Source: an uncultured Nitrosomonadaceae bacterium
GTDB lineage: Bacteria; Pseudomonadota; Gammaproteobacteria; Burkholderiales; Nitrosomonadaceae
Assembly (NCBI GenBank): GCA_943787405.1
Contig: CALSMH010000004.1
Span: forward strand, 62,001 to 126,000
Length of the DNA: 64,000 bases
Direction of reading: 5' to 3'
A program made the position numbers and the translations under genes. Each line of letters opens with the position of its first letter. The first letter of the stretch is position 1. Shown in pieces: positions 18,579 through 28,590 of the stretch. The notes under the pieces were generated by a model. That model did not search any database. It was not told where the DNA came from and saw only the letters and a list, made by a program, of their open reading frames with translations.

Positions 18579-19703
18579 ATGAGCAAATTAAATAGTAAAG
18601 ATTCCAACCCTACCTACTACATTGGGATCATGTCAGGAACCAGCCTAGATGGAATTGATGCTGTATTGACTGACCTTAATTCGCAAACCCCATTGATTCT
18701 AAATACCTTTTACCAGCCCTACGATAAAAATTTACTTAGCCAGATACTAGACCTACATCAATCAGGAAATAATGAACTACATCTTGCAGCTATACTAAGT
18801 AATAAACTGGCCCATTGCTATGCTAAAGCTGTTATTAATTTACTTAATAAACATAAAATAGAATCACAGAATATTACTGCGATAGGCTGTCATGGACAGA
18901 CCGTACGGCACTGCCCGCAGCGTGAAATGAATTACTCAATTCAACTTGGCAATGCCTCATTACTGGCTGAGCTTACTGGCATAACTGTTGTAGCAGACTT
19001 CAGAAATCGTGATATAGCAGCAGGTGGCCAAGGTGCACCACTGGTACCAGCATTTCATCAATTATTATTCCAAGATCCAGAAATAAATCGCGCCATTGTC
19101 AATATCGGCGGAATCTCCAATATTACCAGTTTAGCCTCCAATACGAAGATTATAGGATTTGACTGTGGTCCTGGTAATATATTAATGGACTCTTGGTGTC
19201 AGCGTCATTTAGGAGCTATTTATGATAAAAATGGGACCTGGGCCAAATCAGGAAAAACAATTCAGACACTACTAGAAGAACTTATATCACTTAAATTCTT
19301 CTCTGATTCGCCACCAAAAAGCACAGGTAGAGAAGTCTTTAATTTGATTTGGTTAGAAAAATACTTATCTGGGAATGAACGTCCTGAAGATGTTCAAGCA
19401 ACCCTACTGCAACTCACTAGCAAGGCAATTAGCGATGCAATTCTGCTATGGTGTCCAGATGCTACAGAAATTTACCTATGTGGCGGAGGAGCCCGTAATA
19501 TAGAATTAATCTCCAAGATACGAATTTCATTACACGATAAAAAGGTGGCACCTACTGACGCTCTGGGTATAAATGCTGAGTGGCTAGAGGCATTTGCTTT
19601 CGCCTGGCTAGCAAAGCAAACCATCCAAGGAATTCCAAGCAGTATTCCTTCCGTTACTAATGCCAAAGGAGAAAGAATTCTTGGGGCAATCTACCAAGCT
19701 TAA
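18579..19703 (+). CDS. anmK: Anhydro-N-acetylmuramic acid kinase
   Basis: Phosphorylates and hydrates 1,6-anhydroMurNAc to MurNAc-6-phosphate in cell-wall recycling. Motifs of the ASKHA kinase fold are 'IGIMSGTSLDGIDAV' (phosphate loop), 'GCHGQTVRH', 'DFRNRDIAAGGQGAPLVP', 'NIGGISNI', 'GFDCGPGN' and 'LCGGGARN'. The frame extends upstream to 18537 inside the M23 gene, but the ATG at 18579, just after the M23 stop, yields the normal N-terminus and 374 residues. The gap to the M23 stop is 13 bases, so the two are cotranscribed. Confidence 0.96.
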   Translation: MSKLNSKDSNPTYYIGIMSGTSLDGIDAVLTDLNSQTPLILNTFYQPYDKNLLSQILDLHQSGNNELHLAAILSNKLAHCYAKAVINLLNKHKIESQNITAIGCHGQTVRHCPQREMNYSIQLGNASLLAELTGITVVADFRNRDIAAGGQGAPLVPAFHQLLFQDPEINRAIVNIGGISNITSLASNTKIIGFDCGPGNILMDSWCQRHLGAIYDKNGTWAKSGKTIQTLLEELISLKFFSDSPPKSTGREVFNLIWLEKYLSGNERPEDVQATLLQLTSKAISDAILLWCPDATEIYLCGGGARNIELISKIRISLHDKKVAPTDALGINAEWLEAFAFAWLAKQTIQGIPSSIPSVTNAKGERILGAIYQA

Positions 19704-19787
19704 GTTCAGTTCAGTTCATTGAAGACAGGATGAAATAATTAATCAGATTTATATAGCTACCTTCTACTACATTTTATTCTACAATCT

Positions 19788-20156
19788 TTATGCTGAGAAA
19801 GAAGAGCCACAACCACAGGTACTAGTAGCCCCTGGATTTTTTATAATAAATTGGGCACCTTGTATATTTTCCTGGTAATCAATTTCTGCACCAGCCAAAT
19901 ATTGGAAACTCATTGGGTCAACTAATAGTTTTACACCATTTTTTTCCATTACAGTATCGTCTTCATTAATCATCTCATCAAAAGTAAAGCCATATTTAAA
20001 GCCAGAGCAACCTCCACCACTTACAAAAACTCTCAACTTAAGGTCATTATTACCCTCTTCTTCTATGAGAGTTCTAACCTTACTTGCCGCACTATCGGTA
20101 AAGATAATTGGAACTGGAATTCCATTTATTAAATTCGTCTCAGTAAACGAGCTCAT
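19788..20156 (-). CDS. erpA: Iron-sulfur cluster insertion protein
   Basis: A-type carrier delivering Fe-S clusters to apoproteins, notably IspG/IspH in the isoprenoid pathway. Of 122 residues, the three cluster cysteines are C50 (GGGCSGF), C114 and C116 (TCGCGSSF). The '[11 protein letters not shown]' and '[15 protein letters not shown]' regions match ErpA rather than IscA or SufA. It lies 31 bases downstream of the bactofilin gene, in a conserved betaproteobacterial order erpA-bactofilin-DUF6776-argC. Confidence 0.93.
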   Translation of the reverse strand: MSSFTETNLINGIPVPIIFTDSAASKVRTLIEEEGNNDLKLRVFVSGGGCSGFKYGFTFDEMINEDDTVMEKNGVKLLVDPMSFQYLAGAEIDYQENIQGAQFIIKNPGATSTCGCGSSFSA

Positions 20157-20187
20157 AACAGATCCTTTTTAGAAGTATCAGCAAAAA

Positions 20188-20616
20188 TTACTGACTATTA
20201 TTAGGAAATTCACTAGTAGCTGACAAAGTCTCTACAACTTTCTCATCTGATTCAAGACTGCTCTGATTAACAAAGTTACCTTCAATCATTGCCCCAAATT
20301 TAATTTCGATAACTCTATAATACACGTCACCTGAAACCCTAGCTTTAGGCTGCAATTCAAGGTATTCATATGCATGTATTGGCCCAACTATAGTGCCGTT
20401 AATAACTGCATGTGAAACTTGTACTTTACCTTCGATCGTTGCTTCCTCACTCAATATAAGAGTACTTGAATTTTCTCCTATCGCTATAACATTCCCACGA
20501 ATATTCCCATCTACACGTAACCCACCGCTAAACTCTATATCACCTTGAATACTAGTTTCGGCACCAATGAGTGTATCGATATCGCCTCGAGGTTTATTTG
20601 TTTTCTTTCCAAACAT
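20188..20616 (-). CDS. Bactofilin family cytoskeletal protein
   Basis: 142 residues with the central DUF583/bactofilin beta-helix at about 15-110. Repeating six-residue turns (GDIEFSGGLRVDGNIRGNV...) build a right-handed beta-helix that polymerises without nucleotide. The N-terminal tail is short and basic (FGKKTNK), and the C-terminal tail is acidic and disordered. Bactofilins help place peptidoglycan enzymes, and an M23 endopeptidase is encoded a few genes away, though on the opposite strand. It lies 12 bases after the DUF6776 gene. Confidence 0.92.
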   Translation of the reverse strand: MFGKKTNKPRGDIDTLIGAETSIQGDIEFSGGLRVDGNIRGNVIAIGENSSTLILSEEATIEGKVQVSHAVINGTIVGPIHAYEYLELQPKARVSGDVYYRVIEIKFGAMIEGNFVNQSSLESDEKVVETLSATSEFPNNSQ

Positions 20617-20628
20617 TACTCTCTCTCA

Positions 20629-21372
20629 CTAGGACAAATTAACTAACCGCATAGACTTTACATTTTTTTTACCGTTCTCGTACACCTTTACCTCCAGAGC
20701 CTCTACTACAGTATCTGGCAGCACTTCAAATGACCCCTCTGCTCGGTGGTATATTTTAAATTTCAAATTGAATTTCTTGGTCGAATCCTCAGTGACAATA
20801 GGCATCTTTACCTTTTTTCCATCCTGCCACAAGTGAGCCGTAAAAGCCAATGTCCCTTGAAAATCATTAATTTTCTCTCCACCTTGCAATAATACTAAGT
20901 TATAGCTATATTTTCCGAGAACTTGGCTTTTTTCCACTTTAAAATGATAAATAAAGATATTTCCAGTAGCTTTCCCTTTCCCAGAAACAAGATTTTCCAA
21001 AAAAACTAATTCTTCCTTTAACTGGTCATTCTTATCCTCTAGTACATTAATTCGTTCAGTGATATTACTTCTTGTAGTGCTATCCATTTGCATTTGCAGC
21101 TGAAACTCCGCTACCTGTGCGCGCAATTTATCATTCTCCCCTTTTAAACGGTTATTAAAATTGGATAGCTGATTACTCTCACGACTTATTCCATTCTTGT
21201 CAGAATTACTAATTCTCCGTCCCGCATCAAACATGACCCAACACAATAATAGTACAAATACTATAAGAACTATGATTATCAGCCCTCGCAAATACCATGG
21301 AATATTTGGGCGCACTGAAACTTGTGGTGCAAATACTCCAAATTTTCTTTTAATTCCTTTAATACTTTCCAT
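20629..21372 (-). CDS. DUF6776 family membrane protein
   Basis: 247 residues, bitopic. One strong transmembrane segment at about 28-49 ('LRGLIIIVLIVFVLLLCWVM') is followed by a coiled coil (about 65-125, rich in K, E, Q, N) and a C-terminal beta-rich domain, presumably periplasmic. The domain order and the place between argC and bactofilin match DUF6776. The function is unknown; association with the bactofilin is suggested by the operon (12-base spacing), not shown. Confidence 0.85.
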   Translation of the reverse strand: MESIKGIKRKFGVFAPQVSVRPNIPWYLRGLIIIVLIVFVLLLCWVMFDAGRRISNSDKNGISRESNQLSNFNNRLKGENDKLRAQVAEFQLQMQMDSTTRSNITERINVLEDKNDQLKEELVFLENLVSGKGKATGNIFIYHFKVEKSQVLGKYSYNLVLLQGGEKINDFQGTLAFTAHLWQDGKKVKMPIVTEDSTKKFNLKFKIYHRAEGSFEVLPDTVVEALEVKVYENGKKNVKSMRLVNLS

Positions 21373-21382
21373 CTAACTATGT

Positions 21383-22411
21383 TTAAGGTATCTGTGCGAT
21401 TTGATTTATACCAAGTGTTTCGGAAAGGCCGAACATTAGATTCATATTTTGTACCGCCTGCCCTGCTGCACCTTTAACTAGGTTATCTGTTACCACTAAC
21501 ACGACAACAGTATCCCCCCCCTCTGGAAGGTGTACAGAAATACGACAAAAATTAGACCCTCGTACTGAACGAGTCTCTGGGTGGCTGCCATCAGGCAACA
21601 CATCAACAAATGGTTCATTCACATAACGTTTTTCAAATAATTTCTGTAAATCAATGCTTGCAGTAAGTCTGGCATAAAGAGTCGCATGAATACCTCTGAT
21701 CATAGGAGTAAGATGCGGCACAAAGGTTAAATCAACCGATTTATCCGCTATTTTAGATAGGCCCTGCTTAATTTCAGGATGGTGCCGGTGCCCAGGAACA
21801 CCATAAGCCTTGAAGTTATCAGAAACTTCCGCATATAGAGTATGTATATCAGCATTTCTCCCAGCACCAGAAACTCCCGACTTTACATCCGCGATAAGAT
21901 GTTCTGCATCTATAATTCCTGATTCGATCAACGGCAAAAAGCCAAGCTGCACAGCAGTTGGATAGCAACCTGGGTTAGCTATTAGTCTTGCTGTTTTGAT
22001 CTCATTACGATTAACCTCAGGTAAACCATAAACAGCTTCTGATAGAAGCTCTGGACTTGCATGAGTCATTCCATACCATTTCTCCCACACATGCACATCC
22101 CTGATACGAAAATCTGCAGCTAGATCTATTACTCGCACTCCAGCATTCAGCAATTCTGCTGCCTGCTTCATTGCAACACCATTAGGCGTGGCAAAAAATA
22201 CTACGTCACATTTTCCTAGCTTTGCCTCATCTGGATCACTAAAATTTAGTTCCACCTTCCCACGTAATCCAGGGAATAACTCATCAACTGCTACCCCCGC
22301 TTCTTTACGAGATGTAATAGCCTGTATTTCGACCTCCGGATGTTGTGACAATATGCGCAGTAACTCAACACCTGTATATCCAGTTCCACCAACAATGCCG
22401 ACTTTAATCAT
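21383..22411 (-). CDS. argC: N-acetyl-gamma-glutamyl-phosphate reductase
   Basis: NADPH-dependent third step of arginine biosynthesis, giving N-acetylglutamate semialdehyde. The Rossmann start is '[15 protein letters not shown]' (4-18). The catalytic cysteine is C149 in 'ANPGCYPTA'. The substrate region 'KSGVSGAGR' and 'HRHHPEI' with the catalytic histidine are present. At 342 residues it is a type-1 ArgC of normal length. It ends 10 bases before the DUF6776 gene, starting that operon. Confidence 0.97.
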   Translation of the reverse strand: MIKVGIVGGTGYTGVELLRILSQHPEVEIQAITSRKEAGVAVDELFPGLRGKVELNFSDPDEAKLGKCDVVFFATPNGVAMKQAAELLNAGVRVIDLAADFRIRDVHVWEKWYGMTHASPELLSEAVYGLPEVNRNEIKTARLIANPGCYPTAVQLGFLPLIESGIIDAEHLIADVKSGVSGAGRNADIHTLYAEVSDNFKAYGVPGHRHHPEIKQGLSKIADKSVDLTFVPHLTPMIRGIHATLYARLTASIDLQKLFEKRYVNEPFVDVLPDGSHPETRSVRGSNFCRISVHLPEGGDTVVVLVVTDNLVKGAAGQAVQNMNLMFGLSETLGINQIAQIP

Positions 22412-22510
22412 AAAATTTCCAGATTATCTATTAATCAGATTAAATAGTTTTATTCCCTATTTATACTTATATGAAAGATAAGGTCTAATGATTATAAAGC
22501 AACAAACAAA

Positions 22511-22537
22511 AAAGCCGCCAATTTCTGGCGGCTTTTT
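22511..22537 (-). terminator. Strong rho-independent terminator after rpsI
   Basis: Arms GCCGCCA (22514-22520) and TGGCGGC (22526-22532) with the loop ATTTC, flanked by A-runs on the left and a T-run of eight on the right. The stem extends into A-T pairs and works on both strands. On the minus strand it ends the rplM-rpsI transcript ahead of argC. Confidence 0.9.
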
Positions 22538-22555
22538 TTTATTATCCACAAAATA

Positions 22556-22948
22556 TTATCGTTTAGAGAACTGTTTAGCTCTACGCGCTTTCCGTAAACC
22601 AACCTTCTTACGTTCTACCTCACGTGCGTCCCGTGTAACTAAACCCGCCTTCCTCAATATCGGCCTGAGTTCTGCGTCAAAGTCTATAAGTGCTCGCGTA
22701 ATTCCGTGACGTACTGCACCCGCCTGCCCTGATTCACCCCCACCTGAAATATTCACCATAATATCAAATGTTGTTAGGTTCTCAGTTAATTCAAGTGGTT
22801 GACGAACAATCATGCGACCGGTCTCACGTGAGAAAAATTCTTCAATAGGCTTATGATTTATAATAATTGCACCCTTTCCTGGCTTCATGAAAACACGTGC
22901 CACCGCACTTTTACGCCGTCCGGTACCATAATTATAGTAAGTGCTCAT
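22556..22948 (-). CDS. rpsI: 30S ribosomal protein S9 (uS9)
   Basis: 130 residues, with the bacterial S9 start '[17 protein letters not shown]', central '[19 protein letters not shown]' and the basic C-terminus ending KRAKQFSKR-like ('[12 protein letters not shown]'), whose last residues reach the P-site tRNA. It is cotranscribed with rplM, 5 bases upstream. Confidence 0.99.
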   Translation of the reverse strand: MSTYYNYGTGRRKSAVARVFMKPGKGAIIINHKPIEEFFSRETGRMIVRQPLELTENLTTFDIMVNISGGGESGQAGAVRHGITRALIDFDAELRPILRKAGLVTRDAREVERKKVGLRKARRAKQFSKR

Positions 22949-22953
22949 ATTCC

Positions 22954-23391
22954 TTATTTGACTCCTATTTCAAGTTGAATAGGCTGCTGTGCCGTATGCG
23001 GGTGGGTTGCACCAGCATAAATTTTTAGTTTTTTCAACATAGCGTAACCAAGCGGACCTTTTGGTAGCATACCCTTTACCGCCTTTTCTAGTGGCCTTCC
23101 AGGAAAACGTGCATGCATTTTTCCAAAATTAGTTTCATAAATTCCACCAGGGAACCCACTGTGACGATAATAAATTTTATCTTCTAATTTATTGCCTGTG
23201 ACACGTAATTTGTCTACATTAATTACAACAATATAGTCACCTGTATCTACATGAGGCGTATATATTGGCTTATGTTTGCCACGTAATCGGTGTGCAATTT
23301 CACTAGCAAGACGACCTAATATTTTATCGGCTGCATCTATCACAATCCAATCGTGATTTACTTCGTGTGGTTTGGCTGAAAATGTTTTCAC
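22954..23391 (-). CDS. rplM: 50S ribosomal protein L13 (uL13)
   Basis: 145 residues, complete. It has '[20 protein letters not shown]', '[18 protein letters not shown]', '[10 protein letters not shown]' and '[12 protein letters not shown]', all standard in L13. It is the first gene of the rplM-rpsI operon, with a strong promoter upstream. It is slightly longer than the E. coli protein (142) through its C-terminus. Confidence 0.99.
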   Translation of the reverse strand: MKTFSAKPHEVNHDWIVIDAADKILGRLASEIAHRLRGKHKPIYTPHVDTGDYIVVINVDKLRVTGNKLEDKIYYRHSGFPGGIYETNFGKMHARFPGRPLEKAVKGMLPKGPLGYAMLKKLKIYAGATHPHTAQQPIQLEIGVK

Positions 23392-23425
23392 AAGGCTGTT
23401 TATGCGTGTCTAAAGGAAGCCGTGA

Positions 23426-23454
23426 ATTGTATGCCAGACCTGCTAAAAAGTCAA
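23426..23454 (-). promoter_or_regulatory. Sigma70-type promoter of rplM-rpsI
   Basis: On the minus strand, TTGACT (23449-23454) and TACAAT (23426-23431) are spaced by exactly 17 bases, matching the consensus at five of six positions in each box. The start would fall near 23420, giving a short leader of about 28 bases to the rplM ATG. Confidence 0.75.
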
Positions 23455-23504
23455 ACTAAGAGTGCTTAACATACGCTCATTTCAATGCTTCTTAACAGAC
23501 ACTA

Positions 23505-26500
23505 TCAGTAAATTACCCTCACATTGTCTGCCTTAAAGTGCTCTGATAAAGATTGTAATAGGTTATCGTGCAAACTTACACTCCATTCGTTACTCAATTC
23601 TATTTCACAAGCCGCATCCTTGTTATTATAAACAATTGATATTGGACAATAAAAACCGTTATTACCACTAGCGACAACAGATGCACCATTATTACGATAA
23701 GGTGCCAGCAAGTCTTTCAACTTAGCAGCATTTGATGATCTATTACAGTGAATCCTTATATTTTTCGCATAACAGGAACGAGCTCCGGCCAAATCAAAAA
23801 GTTTATTAGTGGTAATACGTAATCCGCTACTACTCGCTTCGTTAGCTCCCTTGCTGCTAACGTTTGCTTCCACGACTAGTAACTGATCTTCCTTCAGCCA
23901 ACTTCTGTTTGCATCAAGTATTTCACTATAAACTACTAGCTCCACACGTGCTTTCCCATCATCTAGTACTATCACCCCCATCTTTTTGCCACGTTTTGTC
24001 ATCTGAATGCGAATAGAATAGATAATACCAGCTAGAAGCTGTGGCTCCCTTTGTGGGCCCAACCTATCCAACCGAGTAGGTACAAAATTTTTCAATTCAT
24101 CTGCATAAATATTAAAAGGATGTCCGCTCAAATAGAACCCTAAAGCCATTTTTTCGTTCTGTAATCTCTCTTTTTCTCCCCATTGTGGGACATTGACCAA
24201 GCCTGGCTTCTCTAAAGCTACATCATCTCCACTAAACAAACTTACCTGATTTACTGCCCGGCTAGTTTGCTCAGCTGATTCTAATGCGATACCAACAGAT
24301 GCGAATAGTCCTGCTCGATGCGTATTGATAGAATCAAATGTACCCGCACGAATCAGTGACTCTAATACTCGCCTGTTAACAACTCTCTTGTCCACACGCT
24401 GACAGAAATCAAATAAATCAGTGTATGGCCCTGCTTGATCACGTTCTCTGGCAATAATTCTAATGGCCAACTCACCTGTACCTTTCACCGCCCCTAACCC
24501 ATAACGTATTACTTTTCCATCAACAGGTATAAAACGGTAAAGAGACAAATTAATATCCGGGGGAAGAACAGGGATATGATTAGCTATACTATCCTCAAAA
24601 AGTGAATGTACTTTATCGGTATCATCCATATCAGAAGACAATGTTGCCGCCATAAATTCTGATGGGTAGTGTGCTTTCAGATATGCAGTTTGGAATGCAA
24701 TCAGAGCATAAGCTGCTGCATGTGATTTATTAAAACCATAGCCTGCAAATTTTTCCATTAACCCGAAAAGCTCTGCCGCCTTACTTTTAGTCAGTCCATT
24801 CTTTATAGCGCCATCAACGAATACATCCCTTTGTTGCTCCATTTCCTCAACCTTTTTTTTGCCCATTGCTCTTCGTAATAAATCAGCACCACCAAGACTG
24901 TAACCACCTATTACCTGAGCAATCTGCATCACTTGCTCCTGATAAATCATTACACCATAGGTTGGGCTAAGTATTGGCTGTAAGCGAGGATCAAGGTATT
25001 CAACACGCTTGCCAAGTTTACGTTCAGTAAATTCAGGAATCAAATCCATTGGACCCGGTCGATACAATGCTACTAATGCGATAATATCCTCAAAACAATC
25101 TGGTTTAGTCTTTTGCAACAAATCTTTCATGCCTCGAGATTCGAACTGGAATACTCCTACAACATTCCCCTTCCTCAGTAATGCATAGGTTTCTGGATCC
25201 TCCAGAGGAAGGGCTTCCAGAGAAATAAACTCATGATCTCCTATTTCTGACTTAGAAGATTCCTGAGAAATTCTTTCTTGGATAATTAAGTCTTTGTTTA
25301 CACCTGACTCAGAGTCTCTCTGCCTTATATACCTGACAGTCCAGTCAAGTATAGTTAAGGTCCTCAATCCCAAAAAATCAAACTTTACTAAGCCTATTTT
25401 TTCCACATCATCTTTATCCAATTGGCTTACCACTGAGTCAGCAGACTCCGCACAATACACCGGACAAAAATCGGTAATTTTTCCTGAAGCTATCAGTACC
25501 CCGCCAGCGTGCATGCCGACATTACGAGTAATTCCCTCAAGACCTTCAGCAAGTTCTAGCAGTATCCGCACCTCTTCTTCCTGTGCGAGTTCGTTCAGTT
25601 GTGGCTCTATTTCACGAGCCTTTTTTAAAGTCATGCCTAATTCAAATGGCACAAGCTTTGCCAATTTATCAACAAAGTTATACGGCAAATCTAATACCCG
25701 CCCAACATCACGTATCACTGCTTTCGCTGCCATAGTCCCAAAGGTAACAATCTGCGAAACACTCTCATCTCCATATTTCTGTTTCACATATTCAATCACG
25801 CGCTCTCGTCCATCTTGACAAAAATCAATATCAAAATCTGGCATTGACACCCGCTCTGGATTAAGAAAACGCTCAAACAATAAATCGTAACGTAAGGGGT
25901 CAAGATCAGTGATGCCAAGAGAAAAAGCAACAAGTGATCCTGCCCCTGATCCTCTCCCCGGACCTACTGGAACCTCATTCTGTTTAGCCCAATTAATAAA
26001 ATCAGAAACAATCAAAAAATATCCAGCGAAACCCATTTGTATAATAGTAGTAATTTCAAAATCCAAACGCGCACGATACTGTGCCTTCTTTAAATCACGT
26101 TTACCTTGATCAGGAAATAGTGACTTCATTCTATTATCTAAGCCCTCTAATGCCTGATCATGCAGATATTTCTCAAGACTCTCATTATTTGGCGTAGGAA
26201 ATAACGGCAGACGATTAACCCCTAATTCCAATAGTTGATTGCATCGTTTAGCTATTTCCACGCCGTTACTAAGGGCCACTGGAATATCTGAAAATAATGC
26301 ACCCATTTCAGCCTGGGTTTTGAAGTATTGCTGCTTTGTAAATTTTTGTTCTCGCCTACGATCACCCAACACATAGCCTTCAGCAATACAAACTCGTGCC
26401 TCATGTGCTGTATATTCATCAGAAGATAGAAATTGTACTGGGTGCGTCGCAACTACTGGCAAACTTAAGGATGAAGCTAGTGCCAGAGAGTTCTGTAAAA

Positions 26501-27053
26501 TTATTTCTTCATTACTACGCCCTACCCGCTGTATCTCTATGTAAAAATGGTTAGGAAATAAATCTGACCATTCCTGTGCAAATATTTTTGCCTGATCAAA
26601 ATTATCCTGCATCAAAACCATATTTATTTCACTAAAATTCGCCCCAGACAGAGCAATCAATCCCTGCGTACCAAGCTCATTTTCATTGAACCAGGATTTC
26701 TTAACCTCAGCTTGACCCCGGTATTGATTCTCACGATAAGCGCGCGACAACAAACGGCATAACAACAAATATCCTGAATAAGATTTACACAACAATAAAA
26801 GGCGTGAGGGTTTATCACGGTCACTTTCATTTGTAATCCATACTTCACAACCGATAATCGGCTTTACACCTTTGCTACGCGTTCGCTCATAAAACTTTAC
26901 CATGCCAAATAAATTAGATAGATCAGTCAGTGCAAGTGCAGGCATGTTGTCGGCAACTGCTTTTTCTACCGCATCATTAATACGTACAATGCCATCAGAG
27001 ATAGAATACTCACTGTGCATACGTAAATGAATAAATGTAGGGACTGTAGACAT
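23505..27053 (-). CDS. dnaE: DNA polymerase III subunit alpha
   Basis: Replicative polymerase of the holoenzyme, 1182 residues. The N-terminal PHP domain starts 'FIHLRMHSEYSISDGI'. The C-family polymerase core has the catalytic aspartates in 'PDFDIDFCQDGRERVIEYV' and the 'GPGRGSGAGSLVAF' loop. The HhH region 'GFNKSHAAAYALIAFQTAYL' and an OB-fold near 1000-1080 ('LAGIIYSIRIQMTKRGKKMG') follow, with a short C-terminal domain after. The layout is DnaE1, so this is the main replicase. It is transcribed toward rplM and divergent from trhP. Confidence 0.98.
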   Translation of the reverse strand: MSTVPTFIHLRMHSEYSISDGIVRINDAVEKAVADNMPALALTDLSNLFGMVKFYERTRSKGVKPIIGCEVWITNESDRDKPSRLLLLCKSYSGYLLLCRLLSRAYRENQYRGQAEVKKSWFNENELGTQGLIALSGANFSEINMVLMQDNFDQAKIFAQEWSDLFPNHFYIEIQRVGRSNEEIILQNSLALASSLSLPVVATHPVQFLSSDEYTAHEARVCIAEGYVLGDRRREQKFTKQQYFKTQAEMGALFSDIPVALSNGVEIAKRCNQLLELGVNRLPLFPTPNNESLEKYLHDQALEGLDNRMKSLFPDQGKRDLKKAQYRARLDFEITTIIQMGFAGYFLIVSDFINWAKQNEVPVGPGRGSGAGSLVAFSLGITDLDPLRYDLLFERFLNPERVSMPDFDIDFCQDGRERVIEYVKQKYGDESVSQIVTFGTMAAKAVIRDVGRVLDLPYNFVDKLAKLVPFELGMTLKKAREIEPQLNELAQEEEVRILLELAEGLEGITRNVGMHAGGVLIASGKITDFCPVYCAESADSVVSQLDKDDVEKIGLVKFDFLGLRTLTILDWTVRYIRQRDSESGVNKDLIIQERISQESSKSEIGDHEFISLEALPLEDPETYALLRKGNVVGVFQFESRGMKDLLQKTKPDCFEDIIALVALYRPGPMDLIPEFTERKLGKRVEYLDPRLQPILSPTYGVMIYQEQVMQIAQVIGGYSLGGADLLRRAMGKKKVEEMEQQRDVFVDGAIKNGLTKSKAAELFGLMEKFAGYGFNKSHAAAYALIAFQTAYLKAHYPSEFMAATLSSDMDDTDKVHSLFEDSIANHIPVLPPDINLSLYRFIPVDGKVIRYGLGAVKGTGELAIRIIARERDQAGPYTDLFDFCQRVDKRVVNRRVLESLIRAGTFDSINTHRAGLFASVGIALESAEQTSRAVNQVSLFSGDDVALEKPGLVNVPQWGEKERLQNEKMALGFYLSGHPFNIYADELKNFVPTRLDRLGPQREPQLLAGIIYSIRIQMTKRGKKMGVIVLDDGKARVELVVYSEILDANRSWLKEDQLLVVEANVSSKGANEASSSGLRITTNKLFDLAGARSCYAKNIRIHCNRSSNAAKLKDLLAPYRNNGASVVASGNNGFYCPISIVYNNKDAACEIELSNEWSVSLHDNLLQSLSEHFKADNVRVIY

Positions 27054-27162
27054 GATGTTACAATACTGAAGGTATCTCTAAGTACTCAGGTTTGAGTAAA
27101 CATTTTATATATTCATATATAAATCTAAACTAAATAATAAGCTCTAATTTCAATTCTACACC

Positions 27163-28518
27163 ATGTTTAAAGCCCCTGAATTATTACTCCCCGCCGGCTC
27201 TCTTGAAAAAATGCGCGCCGCATATTCTTTTGGTGCAGATGCGGTTTACGCAGGGCAGCCACGCTACTCTATGCGCGCTCGTAATAATGAATTCGGGATG
27301 GAACAGTTATGTACCGGGATACTTGAGGCACATGGCATGGGAAAGAAGTTCTTCGTTGCAAGTAACATAGCGCCCCACAATGCAAAAGTAAAAACCTACA
27401 TAAATGATATGAGTCCTGTTATTCAGTTAAACCCTGATGCGCTCATCATGTCTGATCCTGGACTCATTATGATGGTACGAGAAAAATGGCCAGAAATGCC
27501 AATTCATCTGTCTGTACAAGCAAATACAGTAAATTACGCTGGCGTTAAATTTTGGCACAAAATGGGGTTAACGCGGGTAATTCTATCTCGCGAGCTATCA
27601 CTTGATGAAATAGAGCAGATTCGGCAGCTTTGCCCAGAGATAGAACTTGAGGTGTTTGTTCACGGGGCATTGTGTATTGCTTATTCTGGCCGTTGCTTAC
27701 TATCAGGGTACTTCAATCACCGGGACCCAAATCAAGGAACTTGCACTAATTCCTGTCGCTGGGACTATAAGGTCAAATCAGCCAAAGAAAATGCAAGTGG
27801 AGACATTCAAGAAACAGGAAAAATTGATTTTAACTTTAAGAAACAAATGAACCAACCGGCATTCAGTGATCGTAGCAGCGTTAAACGTCACCCGGAAGCA
27901 GACAAAGTCTACCTAATAGAAGAAAAGGAACGCCCTGGTGAACTAATGCCAATAATGGAAGATGAACACGGTACTTACATTATGAATTCTAAGGATTTAC
28001 GGGCGGTGGAACATGTTGAAAGACTAGCCAAAATTGGTGTAGATTCACTAAAAATAGAAGGCCGCACCAAATCACTTTATTATGTTGCACGTACAGCACA
28101 GGTTTATCGCAAGGCAATAGATGATGCTGTAGCAGGCCGTCCTATGGACCCTTCTTTGCTTGGCGAACTAGAGGGCCTAGCTAATCGAGGCTACTCGGAT
28201 GGATTCTATCAGCGGCATCATACTAATGATACGCAGAATTACCTGCAAAGCCATTCAAAATCAAATCGAAGTCAATATGTAGGAGATATCACCAGTTTCG
28301 ATATATCTAGTGGACTGGCTGAAATAGCAGTAAAAAACCGTTTTAAGATTGGTGACAAGCTAGAAATAATTCATCCCTCCGGTAATCGTATAATTGAACT
28401 CACTCATATGCAGAATCTTAAAGGAGAATCCGTCGACGTTGCTCCCGGTAGTGGATACAAGGTTAAAATTCCCATGACAGATAATTTTGAGAAGGCTTTA
28501 GTAGCAAGATTTCTTTAA
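27163..28518 (+). CDS. trhP: U32-family tRNA uridine 34 hydroxylase
   Basis: Formerly YegQ, and needed with prephenate for 5-hydroxyuridine formation at tRNA position 34, the precursor of cmo5U. The 451-residue protein begins 'APELLLPAGSLEKMRAAYSFGADAVYAG'. It carries the U32 signature 'EVFVHGALCIAYSGRCLLS' and conserved cysteines in 'GTCTNSCRW' that are thought to hold an Fe-S cluster. Older annotations call it a peptidase or collagenase, for which there is little support. It stands alone and is convergent with yheT. Confidence 0.9.
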   Translation: MFKAPELLLPAGSLEKMRAAYSFGADAVYAGQPRYSMRARNNEFGMEQLCTGILEAHGMGKKFFVASNIAPHNAKVKTYINDMSPVIQLNPDALIMSDPGLIMMVREKWPEMPIHLSVQANTVNYAGVKFWHKMGLTRVILSRELSLDEIEQIRQLCPEIELEVFVHGALCIAYSGRCLLSGYFNHRDPNQGTCTNSCRWDYKVKSAKENASGDIQETGKIDFNFKKQMNQPAFSDRSSVKRHPEADKVYLIEEKERPGELMPIMEDEHGTYIMNSKDLRAVEHVERLAKIGVDSLKIEGRTKSLYYVARTAQVYRKAIDDAVAGRPMDPSLLGELEGLANRGYSDGFYQRHHTNDTQNYLQSHSKSNRSQYVGDITSFDISSGLAEIAVKNRFKIGDKLEIIHPSGNRIIELTHMQNLKGESVDVAPGSGYKVKIPMTDNFEKALVARFL

Positions 28519-28590
28519 AAATTGATATTCATAGAAAATAATTATTTATAGAATGTAAGTTCAACCAGATTCTGTTGTAAACTATTTGTA

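Noticed and set aside
25294-25818. Long plus-strand frame inside dnaE
   Set aside because: It is antisense to the conserved polymerase core and its translation has no family features.
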